Source: Hippophae tibetana
Lineage: Eukaryota > Streptophyta > Magnoliopsida > Rosales > Elaeagnaceae
Direction of reading: 5' to 3'
NCBI GenBank assembly: GCA_037013495.1
Contig: CM072801.1
Span: 75,253,816 to 75,317,815, forward strand
Length of the DNA stretch: 64,000 nucleotides
Shown here: piece after piece, positions 24,109 to 36,505 of the stretch
Numbering within the stretch: the stretch's first letter is position 1
Layout: every line of letters begins with the position of its first letter
Made by a program: the position numbers and the translations under genes
Notes under the pieces: generated by a model
What the model was told of the DNA's origin: nothing
Seen by the model: only the letters and a program-made list of their open reading frames with translations
Database searches by the model: none

Positions 24109-26067
24109 GTGGGACGAAAAGTTAAGAAGTCAATACGTATTGCAAATGACGGAATTTGGTTTCAAAAACACCGAGAAATAAAGTATCGATTTGGTGCGGT
24201 TTTAGGTATCCAAACAAGCTTCAATTTGATATTTTATAATAGGCATTTCGATACTCAAATTAAAATTAATAACATTTTAAATTTGTAAACCCAATTAATC
24301 ACTTTACTTTTTTGAAACGATGAAATGTATTAACTCTCTTGTATTTCTCAAGAACAAAGATTGGTCTAACTCAAAAAACAAAGAAAAGTAAAAGATACTA
24401 ACATTTTAAAGAAAACATCGAAAGGAAATCCAAAGAGGAAAACAACGACAACAAAGTAGTAAAAAAACACAAGACTTGAGGGACAAATTTCCTTTCTTTT
24501 TTTGGCATTCGTGACTTAAGAAAGCAGAAACCAAACAAAGGACAAAATGTTTCAAATCTAAAATTCAAAAAATAGATACACGAAGATAGATACACTACTT
24601 TCAGCAAACAAGTATATGAGACTAAATTATGTGGATCCTTTTCGCGGACAACCTAATAACCTTAGAACAATAAGGAATAAGAAATATTGAATTACCAAGA
24701 AAATGGTTAAGATGTAAAAATTGAAATCATAAAGAGTTAGACCAAAAAACAACGCAGCAAGGTGGGACCAAAAGTTAAAAAGTCAATACGTATTGCAAAG
24801 GACGGAATTTGGTTTCAAAAACATCGAGAAATAAAGTATCGATTTGGTGCGGTTTTAGGTATCCAAACAAACTTCAATTTAATATTTTATAATAGGCATT
24901 TTGATACACGAATTAAAATTAATAACATTTTAAATTTGTAAACCCAATTAATCCCTTTACTTTTTTGAAACGATGAAATGTATTAACTCTCTTGTATTTC
25001 TCAAGAACAAAGATTGGTCTAACTCAAAAAACAAAGAAAAGTAAAAGATACTAACATTTTGAAGAAAACATCGAAAGGAAATCCAAAGAGGAAAACAACG
25101 ACAACAAAGTAGTAAAAAAACACAAGACTTGAGGGACAAATTTCCTTTCTTTTTTTGGCATTCGTGACTTAAGAAAGCAGAAACCAAACAAAGGACAAAA
25201 TGTTTCAAATCTAAAATTCAAAAAATAGATACACGAAGATAGATACACTACTTTCACCAACCAAGGATATGAGACTAAATTATGTGGATCCTTTTCGCGG
25301 ACAACCTAATAACCTTAGAACAATAAGGAATAAGAAATATTGAATTACCAAGAAAATGGTTAAGATGTAAAAATTGAAATCATAACGAGTTAGACCAAAA
25401 AACAACGCAGCAAGGTGGGACCAAAAGTTAAGAAGTCAATACGTATTGCAAATGACGGAATTTGGTTTCAAAAACACCGAGAAATAAAGTATCGATTTGG
25501 TGCGGTTTTAGGTATCCAAACAAGCTTCAATTTGATATTTTATAATAGGCATTTCGATACTCGAATTAAAATTAATAACATTTTAAATTTGTAAACCCAA
25601 TTAATCCCTTTACTTTTTTGAAACGATGAAATGTATTAACTCTCTTGTATTTCTCAAGAACAAAGATTGGTCTAACTCAAAAAACAAAGAAAAGTAAAAG
25701 ATACTAACATTTTAAAGAAAACATCGAAAGGAAATCCAAAGAGGAAAACAACGACAACAAAGTAGTAAAAAAACACAAGACATGAGGTACAAATTTCCTT
25801 TCTTTTTTTGGCATTCGTGACTTAAGAAAGTAGAAACCAAATTAAGGACAAAATGTTTCAAATCTAAAATTTAAAAAATAGATACACGAAGATAGATACA
25901 CTACTTTCAGCAACCAAGGATATGAGACTAAATTATGTGGATCCTTTTCGCGGACAACCTAATAACCTTAGAACAATAAGGAATAAGAAATATTGAATTA
26001 CCAAGAAAATGGTTAAGATGTAAAAATTGAAATCATAAAGAGTTAGACCAAAAAACAACGCAGCAAG
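24109..26067 (+). repeat. Trimer block S, first copy (1959 bp)
   Basis: The three units are 24109 (gtgggacgaaaag, tactcaaatt, aatcactttac, aaacaagtatatgag), 24762 (gttaaaaagtc, aaaggacgg, aacatcgag, aacaaacttc, tttgaagaaaac, ttcaccaacc) and 25415 (taacgagttag just before it, acatgaggtac, gaaagtag, caaattaagg). The same three marker sets recur in the same order at 31937-33894 and 33895-35853. Confidence 0.85.
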
Positions 26068-29000
26068 GTGGGACCAAAAGTTAAGAAGTCAATACGTATT
26101 GCAAATGACGGAATTTGGTTTCAAAAACACCGAGAAATAAAGTATCGATTTGGTGCGGTTTTAGGTATCCAAACAAGCTTCAATTTGATATTTTATAATA
26201 GGCATTTCGATACACGAATTAAAATTAATAACATTTTAAAGTTGTAAACCCAATTAATCCCTTTACGTTTTTGAAACGATGAAAAGTATTAACTCTCTTG
26301 TATTTCTCAAGAACAAAGATTGGTCTAACTCAAAAAACAAAGAAAAGTAAAAGATACTAACATTTTAAAGAAAACATAGAAAGGAAATCCAAAGAGGAAA
26401 ACAACGACAACAAAGTAGTAAAAAACACAAGACTTGAAGGACAAATTTCCTTTCTTTTTTTGGCATTTGTGACTTAAGAAAGCATAAACCAAACAAAGGA
26501 CAAAATGTTTCTAATCTAAAATTTAAATAATAGATATACGAAGATAGATACACTACTTCAGCAACCCAGGCTATAAAACCAAATGATGTGGATCCTTTTC
26601 GCGGACAACCTAATAACCTTAGAACAATAAGGAATAAGAAATAATGAATTACCAAGAAAATGGTTAAGATGTAAAAATTGAAATCATAAAGATTTACACC
26701 AAAAAACAACGCAGCAAGGTGGGTGAAAAGTTAAGAAGTCAATACGTATTGCAAATGGCGGAATTTGGTTTCAAAAACACCGAGAAATAAAGTATCGATT
26801 TGGTACGGTTTTAGATATCCAAACAAGCTTCAATTTGATATTTTATAATTGGCATTTCGATACTCGAATTAAAATTAATAACATTTTAAATTTGTAAACC
26901 CAATTAATCCCTTTACTTTTTTGAAACGATAAAATGTATTAACTCTCTTGTATTTCTCAAGAACAAAGATTGGTCTAACTCAAAAAACAAAGAAAACTAA
27001 AAGATACTAACATTTTAAAGAAAACATCGAAAGGAAATCCAAAGAGGAAAACAACGACAACAAAGTAGTAAAAAAACACAAGACTTGAGGGACAAATTTC
27101 CTTTCTTTTTTTGGCATTCGTGACTTAAGAAAGTAGAAACCAAATTAAGGACAAAATGTTTCAAATCTAAAATTTAAAAAATAGATACACGAAGATAGAT
27201 ACACTACTTTCAGCAACCAAGGATATGAGACTAAATTATGTGGATCCTTTTCGCGGACAACCTAATAACCTTAGAACAATAAGGAATAAGAAATATTGAA
27301 TTACCAAGAAAATGGTTAAGATGTAAAAATTGAAATCATAAAGAGTTAGACCAAAAAACAACGCAGCAAGGTGGGACCAAAAGTTAAGAAGTCAATACGT
27401 ATTGCAAATGACGGAATTTGGTTTCAAAAACACCGAGAAATAAAGTATCGATTTGGTGCGGTTTTAGGTATCCAAACAAGCTTCAATTTGATATTTTATA
27501 ATAGGCATTTCGATACACGAATTAAAATTAATAACATTTTAAAGTTGTAAACCCAATTAATCCCTTTACGTTTTTGAAACGATGAAAAGTATTAACTCTC
27601 TTGTATTTCTCAAGAACAAAGATTGGTCTAACTCAAAAAACAAAGAAAAGTAAAAGATACTAACATTTTAAAGAAAACATAGAAAGGAAATCCAAAGAGG
27701 AAAACAACGACAACAAAGTAGTAAAAAAACACAGGACTTGAGGGACAAATTTCCTTTCTTTTTTTGGCATTTGTGACTTAAGAAAGCAGAAACCAAACAA
27801 AGGACAAAATGTTTCCAATCTAAAATTTAAATAATAGATATACGAAGATAGATACACTACTTCAGCAACCCAGGCTATAAAACCAAATGATGAGGATCCT
27901 TTTCGCGGACAACCTAATAACCTTAGAACAATAAGGAATAAGAAATAATGAATTACCAAGAAAATGGTTAAGATGTAAAAATTGAAATCATAAAGATTTA
28001 CACCAAAAAACAACGCAGCAAGGTGGGACGAAAAGTTAAGAAGTCAATACGTATTGCAAATGGCGGAATTTGGTTTCAAAAACACCGAGAAATAAAGTAT
28101 CGATTTGGTACGGTTTTAGGTATCCAAACAAGCTTCAATTTGATATTTTATAATAGGCATTTCGATACTCGAATTAAAATTAATAACATTTTAAATTTGT
28201 AAACCCAATTAATCCCTTTACTTTTTTGAAACGATAAAATGTATTAACTCTCTTGTATTTCTCAAGAACAAAGATTGGTCTAACTCAAAAAACAAAGAAA
28301 ACTAAAAGATACTAACATTTTAAAGAAAACATCGAAAGGAAATCCAAAGAGGAAAACAACGACAACAAAGTAGTAAAAAAACACAAGACTTGAGGGACAA
28401 ATTTCCTTTCTTTTTTTGGCATTCGTGACTTAAGAAAGTAGAAACCAAATTAAGGACAAAATGTTTCAAATCTAAAATTTAAAAAATAGATACACGAAGA
28501 TAGATACACTACTTTCAGCAACCAAGGATATGAGACTAAATTATGTGGATCCTTTTCGCGGACAACCTAATAACCTTAGAACAATAAGGAATAAGAAATA
28601 TTGAATTACCAAGAAAATGGTTAAGATGTAAAAATTGAAATCATAAAGAGTTAGACCAAAAAACAACGCAGCAAGGTGGGACCAAAAGTTAAGAAGTCAA
28701 TACGTATTGCAAATGACGGAATTTGGTTTCAAAAACACCGAGAAATAAAGTATCGATTTGGTGCGGTTTTAGGTATCCAAACAAGCTTCAATTTGATATT
28801 TTATAATAGGCATTTCGATACACGAATTAAAATTAATAACATTTTAAAGTTGTAAACCCAATTAATCCCTTTACGTTTTTGAAACGATGAAAAGTATTAA
28901 CTCTCTTGTATTTCTCAAGAACAAAGATTGGTCTAACTCAAAAAACAAAGAAAAGTAAAAGATACTAACATTTTAAAGAAAACATAGAAAGGAAATCCAA

Positions 29001-29327
29001 AGAGGAAAACAACGACAACAAAGTAGTAAAAAAACACAGGACTTGAGGGACAAATTTCCTTTCTTTTTTTGGCATTTGTGACTTAAGAAAGCAGAAACCA
29101 AACAAAGGACAAAATGCTTCAAATCTAAAATTTAAATAATAGATATACGAAGATAGATACACTACTTCAGCAACCCAGGCTATAAAACCAAATGATGTGG
29201 ATCCTTTTCGCGGACAACCTAATAACCTTAGAACAATAAGGAATAAGAAATAATGAATTACCAAGAAAATGGTTAAGATGTAAAAATTGAAATCATAAAG
29301 ATTTACACCAAAAAACAACGCAGCAAG
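26068..29327 (+). repeat. Five monomers alternating as dimers (~1.30 kb)
   Basis: Units 26068, 27371 and 28676 are pos-6-like in the 5' half (tacacgaatt, tttacgttttt, acatagaaagg) with ctataaaacc 3' halves. Units 26719 and 28023 have tactcgaatt, gtacggtttt, gataaaatg, gaaagtag and caaattaagg. The unit at 26719 begins gtgggtgaaaag, a changed start shared only with 37157 and 39111, and also has agatatcc and ttataattggc. Confidence 0.8.
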
Positions 29328-31936
29328 GTGGGACGAAAAGTTAAGAAGTCAATACGTATTGCAAATGGCCGAATTTGGTTTCAAAAACACCGAGAAATAA
29401 AGTATCGATTTGGTACGGTTTTAGGTATCCAAACAAGCTTCAATTTGATATTTTATAATAGGCATTTCGATACACGAATTAAAATTAATAACATTTTAAA
29501 TTTGTAAACCCAATTAATCCCTTTACTTTTTTGAAACGATGAAATGTATTAACTCTCTTGTATTTCTCAAGAACAAAGATTGGTCTAACTCAAAAAACAA
29601 AGAAAAGTAAAAGATACTAACATTTTAAAGAAAACATCGAAAGGAAATCCAAAGAGGAAAACAACGACAACAAAGTAGTAAAAAAACACAGGACTTGAGG
29701 GACAAATTTCCTTTCTTTTTTTGGCATTTGTGACTTAAGAAAGCAGAAACCAAACAAAGGACAAAATGTTTCCAATCTAAAATTTAAATAATAGATATAC
29801 GAAGATAGATACACTACTTCAGCAACCCAGGCTATAAAACCAAATGATGAGGATCCTTTTCGCGGACAACCTAATAACCTTAGAACAATAAGGAATAAGA
29901 AATAATGAATTACCAAGAAAATGGTTAAGATGTAAAAATTGAAATCATAAAGATTTACACCAAAAAACAACGCAGCAAGGTGGGACGAAAAGTTAAGAAG
30001 TCAATACGTATTGCAAATGGCGGAATTTGGTTTCAAAAACACCGAGAAATAAAGTATCGATTTGGTACGGTTTTAGGTATCCAAACAAGCTTCAATTTGA
30101 TATTTTATAATAGGCATTTCGATACTCGAATTAAAATTAATAACATTTTAAATTTGTAAACCCAATTAATCCCTTTACTTTTTTGAAACGATAAAATGTA
30201 TTAACTCTCTTGTATTTCTCAAGAACAAAGATTGGTCTAACTCAAAAAACAAAGAAAACTAAAAGATACTAACATTTTAAAGAAAACATCGAAAGGAAAT
30301 CCAAAGAGGAAAACAACGACAACAAAGTAGTAAAAAAACACAAGACTTGAGGGACAAATTTCCTTTCTTTTTTTGGCATTCGTGACTTAAGAAAGTAGAA
30401 ACCAAATTAAGGACAAAATGTTTCAAATCTAAAATTTAAAAAATAGATACACGAAGATAGATACACTACTTTCAGCAACCAAGGATATGAGACTAAATTA
30501 TGTGGATCCTTTTCGCGGACAACCTAATAACCTTAGAACAATAAGGAATAAGAAATATTGAATTACCAAGAAAATGGTTAAGATGTAAAAATTGAAATCA
30601 TAAAGAGTTAGACCAAAAAACAACGCAGCAAGGTGGGACCAAAAGTTAAGAAGTCAATACGTATTGCAAATGACGGAATTTGGTTTCAAAAACACCGAGA
30701 AATAAAGTATCGATTTGGTGCGGTTTTAGGTATCCAAACAAGCTTCAATTTGATATTTTATAATAGGCATTTCGATACACGAATTAAAATTAATAACATT
30801 TTAAAGTTGTAAACCCAATTAATCCCTTTACGTTTTTGAAACGATGAAAAGTATTAACTCTCTTGTATTTCTCAAGAACAAAGATTGGTCTAACTCAAAA
30901 AACAAAGAAAAGTAAAAGATACTAACATTTTAAAGAAAACATAGAAAGGAAATCCAAAGAGGAAAACAACGACAACAAAGTAGTAAAAAAACACAGGACT
31001 TGAGGGACAAATTTCCTTTCTTTTTTTGGCATTTGTGACTTAAGAAAGCAGAAACCAAACAAAGGACAAAATGCTTCAAATCTAAAATTTAAATAATAGA
31101 TATACGAAGATAGATACACTACTTCAGCAACCCAGGCTATAAAACCAAATGATGTGGATCCTTTTCGCGGACAACCTAATAACCTTAGAACAATAAGGAA
31201 TAAGAAATAATGAATTACCAAGAAAATGGTTAAGATGTAAAAATTGAAATCATAAAGATTTACACCAAAAAACAACGCAGCAAGGTGGGACGAAAAGTTA
31301 AGAAGTCAATACGTATTGCAAATGGCCGAATTTGGTTTCAAAAACACCGAGAAATAAAGTATCGATTTGGTACGGTTTTAGGTATCCAAACAAGCTTCAA
31401 TTTGATATTTTATAATAGGCATTTCGATACACGAATTAAAATTAATAACATTTTAAATTTGTAAACCCAATTAATCCCTTTACTTTTTTGAAACGATGAA
31501 ATGTATTAACTCTCTTGTATTTCTCAAGAACAAAGATTGGTCTAACTCAAAAAACAAAGAAAAGTAAAAGATACTAACATTTTAAAGAAAACATCGAAAG
31601 GAAATCCAAAGAGGAAAACAACGACAACAAAGTAGTAAAAAAACACAAGACTTGAGGGACAAATTTCTTTTCTTTTTTTGGCATTTGTGACTTAAGAAAG
31701 CAGAAACCAAACAAAGGACAAAATGTTTCAAATCTAAAATTTAAAAAATAGATATACGAAGATAGATACACTACTTCAGCAACCCAGGCTATAAAACCAA
31801 ATGATGTGGATCCTTTTCGCGGACAACCTAATAACCTTAGAACAATAAGGAATAAGAAATATTGAATTACCAAGAAAATGGTTAAAATGTAAAAATTGAA
31901 ATCATAAAGAGTTAGAACAAAAAACAACGCAACAAG
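28023..31936 (+). repeat. Tandem trimer pair (28023-29979 and 29980-31936, 1957 bp each)
   Basis: Units 28023/29980, 28676/30633 and 29328/31285 pair off with the same markers: gataaaatg with caaattaagg; acacaggacttg with aaatgcttc; and aaatggccg with gtacggtttt. The pair differs mainly in the 3' half of the third unit. At 29328 it has tttccaatc and gatgaggatcc; at 31285 it has tttcttttc and aaaatgtaaaaattg. The trimer overlaps the dimer alternation, so the same monomers belong to two repeat registers. Confidence 0.8.
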
Positions 31937-33894
31937 GTGGGACCAAAATTTAAGAAGTCAATACGTATTGCAAATGACGGAATTTGGTTTCAAAAACACC
32001 GAGAAATAAAGTATCGATTTGGTGCGGTTTTAGGTATCCAAACAAGCTTCAATTTGATATTTTATAATAGGCATTTCGATACTCAAATTAAAATTAATAA
32101 CATTTTAAATTTGTAAACCCAATTAATCACTTTACTTTTTTGAAACGATGAAATGTATTAACTCTCTTGTATTTCTCAAGAACAAAGATTGGTCTAACTC
32201 AAAAAACAAAGAAAAGTAAAAGATACTAACATTTTAAAGAAAACATCGAAAGGAAATCCAAAGAGGAAAACAACGACAACAAAGTAGTAAAAAAACACAA
32301 GACTTGAGGGACAAATTTCCTTTCTTTTTTTGGCATTCGTGACTTAAGAAAGCAGAAACCAAACAAAGGACAAAATGTTTCAAATCTAAAATTCAAAAAA
32401 TAGATACACGAAGATAGATACACTACTTTCAGCAAACAAGTATATGAGACTAAATTATGTGGATCCTTTTCGCGGACAACCTAATAACCTTAGAACAATA
32501 AGGAATAAGAAATATTGAATTACCAAGAAAATGGTTAAGATGTAAAAATTGAAATCATAAAGAGTTAGACCAAAAAACAACGCAGCAAGGTGGGACCAAA
32601 AGTTAAAAAGTCAATACGTATTGCAAAGGACGGAATTTGGTTTCAAAAACATCGAGAAATAAAGTATCGATTTGGTGCGGTTTTAGGTATCCAAACAAAC
32701 TTCAATTTAATATTTTATAATAGGCATTTTGATACACGAATTAAAATTAATAACATTTTAAATTTGTAAACCCAATTAATCCCTTTACTTTTTTGAAACG
32801 ATGAAATGTATTAACTCTCTTGTATTTCTCAAGAACAAAGATTGGTCTAACTCAAAAAACAAAGAAAAGTAAAAGATACTAACATTTTGAAGAAAACATC
32901 GAAAGGAAATCCAAAGAGGAAAACAACGACAACAAAGTAGTAAAAAAACACAAGACTTGAGGGACAAATTTCCTTTCTTTTTTTGGCATTCGTGACTTAA
33001 GAAAGCAGAAACCAAACAAAGGACAAAATGTTTCAAATCTAAAATTCAAAAAATAGATACACGAAGATAGATACACTACTTTCACCAACCAAGGATATGA
33101 GACTAAATTATGTGGATCCTTTTCGCGGACAACCTAATAACCTTAGAACAATAAGGAATAAGAAATATTGAATTACCAAGAAAATGGTTAAGATGTAAAA
33201 ATTGAAATCATAACGAGTTAGACCAAAAAACAACGCAGCAAGGTGGGACCAAAAGTTAAGAAGTCAATACGTATTGCAAATGACGGAATTTGGTTTCAAA
33301 AACACCGAGAAATAAAGTATCGATTTGGTGCGGTTTTAGGTATCCAAACAAGCTTCAATTTGATATTTTATAATAGGCATTTCGATACTCGAATTAAAAT
33401 TAATAACATTTTAAATTTGTAAACCCAATTAATCCCTTTACTTTTTTGAAACGATGAAATGTATTAACTCTCTTGTATTTCTCAAGAACAAAGATTGGTC
33501 TAACTCAAAAAACAAAGAAAAGTAAAAGATACTAACATTTTAAAGAAAACATCGAAAGGAAATCCAAAGAGGAAAACAACGACAACAAAGTAGTAAAAAA
33601 ACACAAGACATGAGGTACAAATTTCCTTTCTTTTTTTGGCATTCGTGACTTAAGAAAGTAGAAACCAAATTAAGGACAAAATGTTTCAAATCTAAAATTT
33701 AAAAAATAGATATACGAAGATAGATACACTACTTCAGCAACCCAGGCTATAAAACCAAATGATGTGGATCCTTTTCGCGGACAACCTAATAACCTTAACA
33801 CAATAAGGAATAAGAAATATTGAATTACCAAGAAAATGGTTAAGATGTAAAAATTGAAATCATAAAGATTTACACCAAAAAACAACGCAGCAAG
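31937..33894 (+). repeat. Trimer block S, second copy, ending in a chimera (1958 bp)
   Basis: Units start at 31937, 32590 and 33243 and match 24109, 24762 and 25415. The first unit opens with gaccaaaatttaag, as in the 42372 unit, and becomes block-S type only at tactcaaatt (about 32089), so it is a junction. The third unit changes from the 25415 type (acatgaggtac, caaattaagg) to the 23458 type (gatatacg, ctataaaacc, cttaacacaataagg) between about 33675 and 33711. Confidence 0.85.
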
Positions 33895-35853
33895 GTGGGA
33901 CGAAAAGTTAAGAAGTCAATACGTATTGCAAATGACGGAATTTGGTTTCAAAAACACCGAGAAATAAAGTATCGATTTGGTGCGGTTTTAGGTATCCAAA
34001 CAAGCTTCAATTTGATATTTTATAATAGGCATTTCGATACTCAAATTAAAATTAATAACATTTTAAATTTGTAAACCCAATTAATCACTTTACTTTTTTG
34101 AAACGATGAAATGTATTAACTCTCTTGTATTTCTCAAGAACAAAGATTGGTCTAACTCAAAAAACAAAGAAAAGTAAAAGATACTAACATTTTAAAGAAA
34201 ACATCGAAAGGAAATCCAAAGAGGAAAACAACGACAACAAAGTAGTAAAAAAACACAAGACTTGAGGGACAAATTTCCTTTCTTTTTTTGGCATTCGTGA
34301 CTTAAGAAAGCAGAAACCAAACAAAGGACAAAATGTTTCAAATCTAAAATTCAAAAAATAGATACACGAAGATAGATACACTATTTTCAGCAAACAAGTA
34401 TATGAGACTAAATTATGTGGATCCTTTTCGCGGACAACCTAATAACCTTAGAACAATAAGGAATAAGAAATATTGAATTACCAAGAAAATGGTTAAGATG
34501 TAAAAATTGAAATCATAAAGAGTTAGACCAAAAAACAACGCAGCAAGGTGGGACCAAAAGTTAAAAAGTCAATACGTATTGCAAAGGACGGAATTTGGTT
34601 TCAAAAACATCGAGAAATAAAGTATCGATTTGGTGCGGTTTTAGGTATCCAAACAAACTTCAATTTAATATTTTATAATAGGCATTTTGATACACGAATT
34701 AAAATTAATAACATTTTAAATTTGTAAACCCAATTAATCCCTTTACTTTTTTGAAACGATGAAATGTATTAACTCTCTTGTATTTCTCAAGAACAAAGAT
34801 TGGTCTAACTCAAAAAACAAAGAAAAGTAAAAGATACTAACATTTTGAAGAAAACATCGAAAGGAAATCCAAAGAGGAAAACAACGACAACAAAGTAGTA
34901 AAAAAACACAAGACTTGAGGGACAAATTTCCTTTCTTTTTTTGGCATTCGTGACTTAAGAAAGCAGAAACCAAACAAAGGACAAAATGTTTCAAATCTAA
35001 AATTCAAAAAATAGATACACGAAGATAGATACACTACTTTCACCAACCAAGGATATGAGACTAAATTATGTGGATCCTTTTCGCGGACAACCTAATAACC
35101 TTAGAACAATAAGGAATAAGAAATATTGAATTACCAAGAAAATGGTTAAGATGTAAAAATTGAAATCATAACGAGTTAGACCAAAAAACAACGCAGCAAG
35201 GTGGGACCAAAAGTTAAGAAGTCAATACGTATTGCAAATGACGGAATTTGGTTTCAAAAACACCGAGAAATAAAGTATCGATTTGGTGCGGTTTTAGGTA
35301 TCCAAACAAGCTTCAATTTGATATTTTATAATAGGCATTTCGATACTCGAATTAAAATTAATAACATTTTAAATTTGTAAACCCAATTAATCCCTTTACT
35401 TTTTTGAAACGATGAAATGTATTAACTCTCTTGTATTTCTCAAGAACAAAGATTGGTCTAACTCAAAAAACAAAGAAAAGTAAAAGATACTAACATTTTA
35501 AAGAAAACATCGAAAGGAAATCCAAAGAGGAAAACAACGACAACAAAGTAGTAAAAAAACACAAGACATGAGGTACAAATTTCCTTTCTTTTTTTGGCAT
35601 TCGTGACTTAAGAAAGTAGAAACCAAATTAAGGACAAAATGTTTCAAATCTAAAATTTAAAAAATAGATACACGAAGATAGATACACTACTTTCAGCAAC
35701 CAAGGATATGAGACTAAATTATGTGGATCCTTTTCGCGGACAACCTAATAACCTTAGAACAATAAGGAATAAGAAATATTGAATTACCAAGAAAATGGTT
35801 AAGATGTAAAAATTGAAATCATAAAGAGTTAGACCAAAAAACAACGCAGCAAG
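33895..35853 (+). repeat. Trimer block S, third copy (1959 bp)
   Basis: Units start at 33895, 34548 and 35201. It has the same length as the first copy and matches its markers throughout the parts I compared, including gtgggacgaaaag at the start, acatgaggtac and taacgagttag. One visible difference is ctattttcag near 34381, where the first copy has ctactttcag. The offset from the first copy is 9786 bp (15 monomers). Confidence 0.85.
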
Positions 35854-36505
35854 GTGGGACCAAAAGTTAAGAAGTCAATACGTATTGCAAATGACGGAAT
35901 TTGGTTTCAAAAACACCGAGAAATAAAGTATCGATTTGGTGCGGTTTTAGGTATCCAAACAAGCTTCAATTTGATATTTTATAATAGGCATTTCGATACA
36001 CGAATTAAAATTAATAACATTTTAAAGTTGTAAACCCAATTAATCCCTTTACGTTTTTGAAACGATGAAAAGTATTAACTCTCTTGTATTTCTCAAGAAC
36101 AAAGATTGGTCTAACTCAAAAAACAAAGAAAAGTAAAAGATACTAACATTTTAAAGAAAACATAGAAAGGAAATCCAAAGAGGAAAACAACGACAACAAA
36201 GTAGTAAAAAAACACAGGACTTGAGGGACAAATTTCCTTTCTTTTTTTGGCATTTGTGACTTAAGAAAGCAGAAACCAAACAAAGGACAAAATGTTTCCA
36301 ATCTAAAATTTAAATAATAGATATACGAAGATAGATACACTACTTCAGCAACCCAGGCTATAAAACCAAATGATGAGGATCCTTTTCGCGGACAACCTAA
36401 TAACCTTAGAACAATAAGGAATAAGAAATATTGAATTACCAAGAAAATGGTTAAGATGTAAAAATTGAAATCATAAAGAGTTAGACCAAAAAACAACGCA
36501 GCAAG
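35854..36505 (+). repeat. Single pos-6-like monomer between trimer blocks
   Basis: The 5' half resembles the unit at 26068, which also follows block S there. The 3' half has acacaggacttg, tttccaatc and gatgaggatcc as in 27371, but ends aaatattg and gagttagacc rather than aaataatg and gatttacacc. It is a mosaic of at least two subtypes. Confidence 0.65.
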
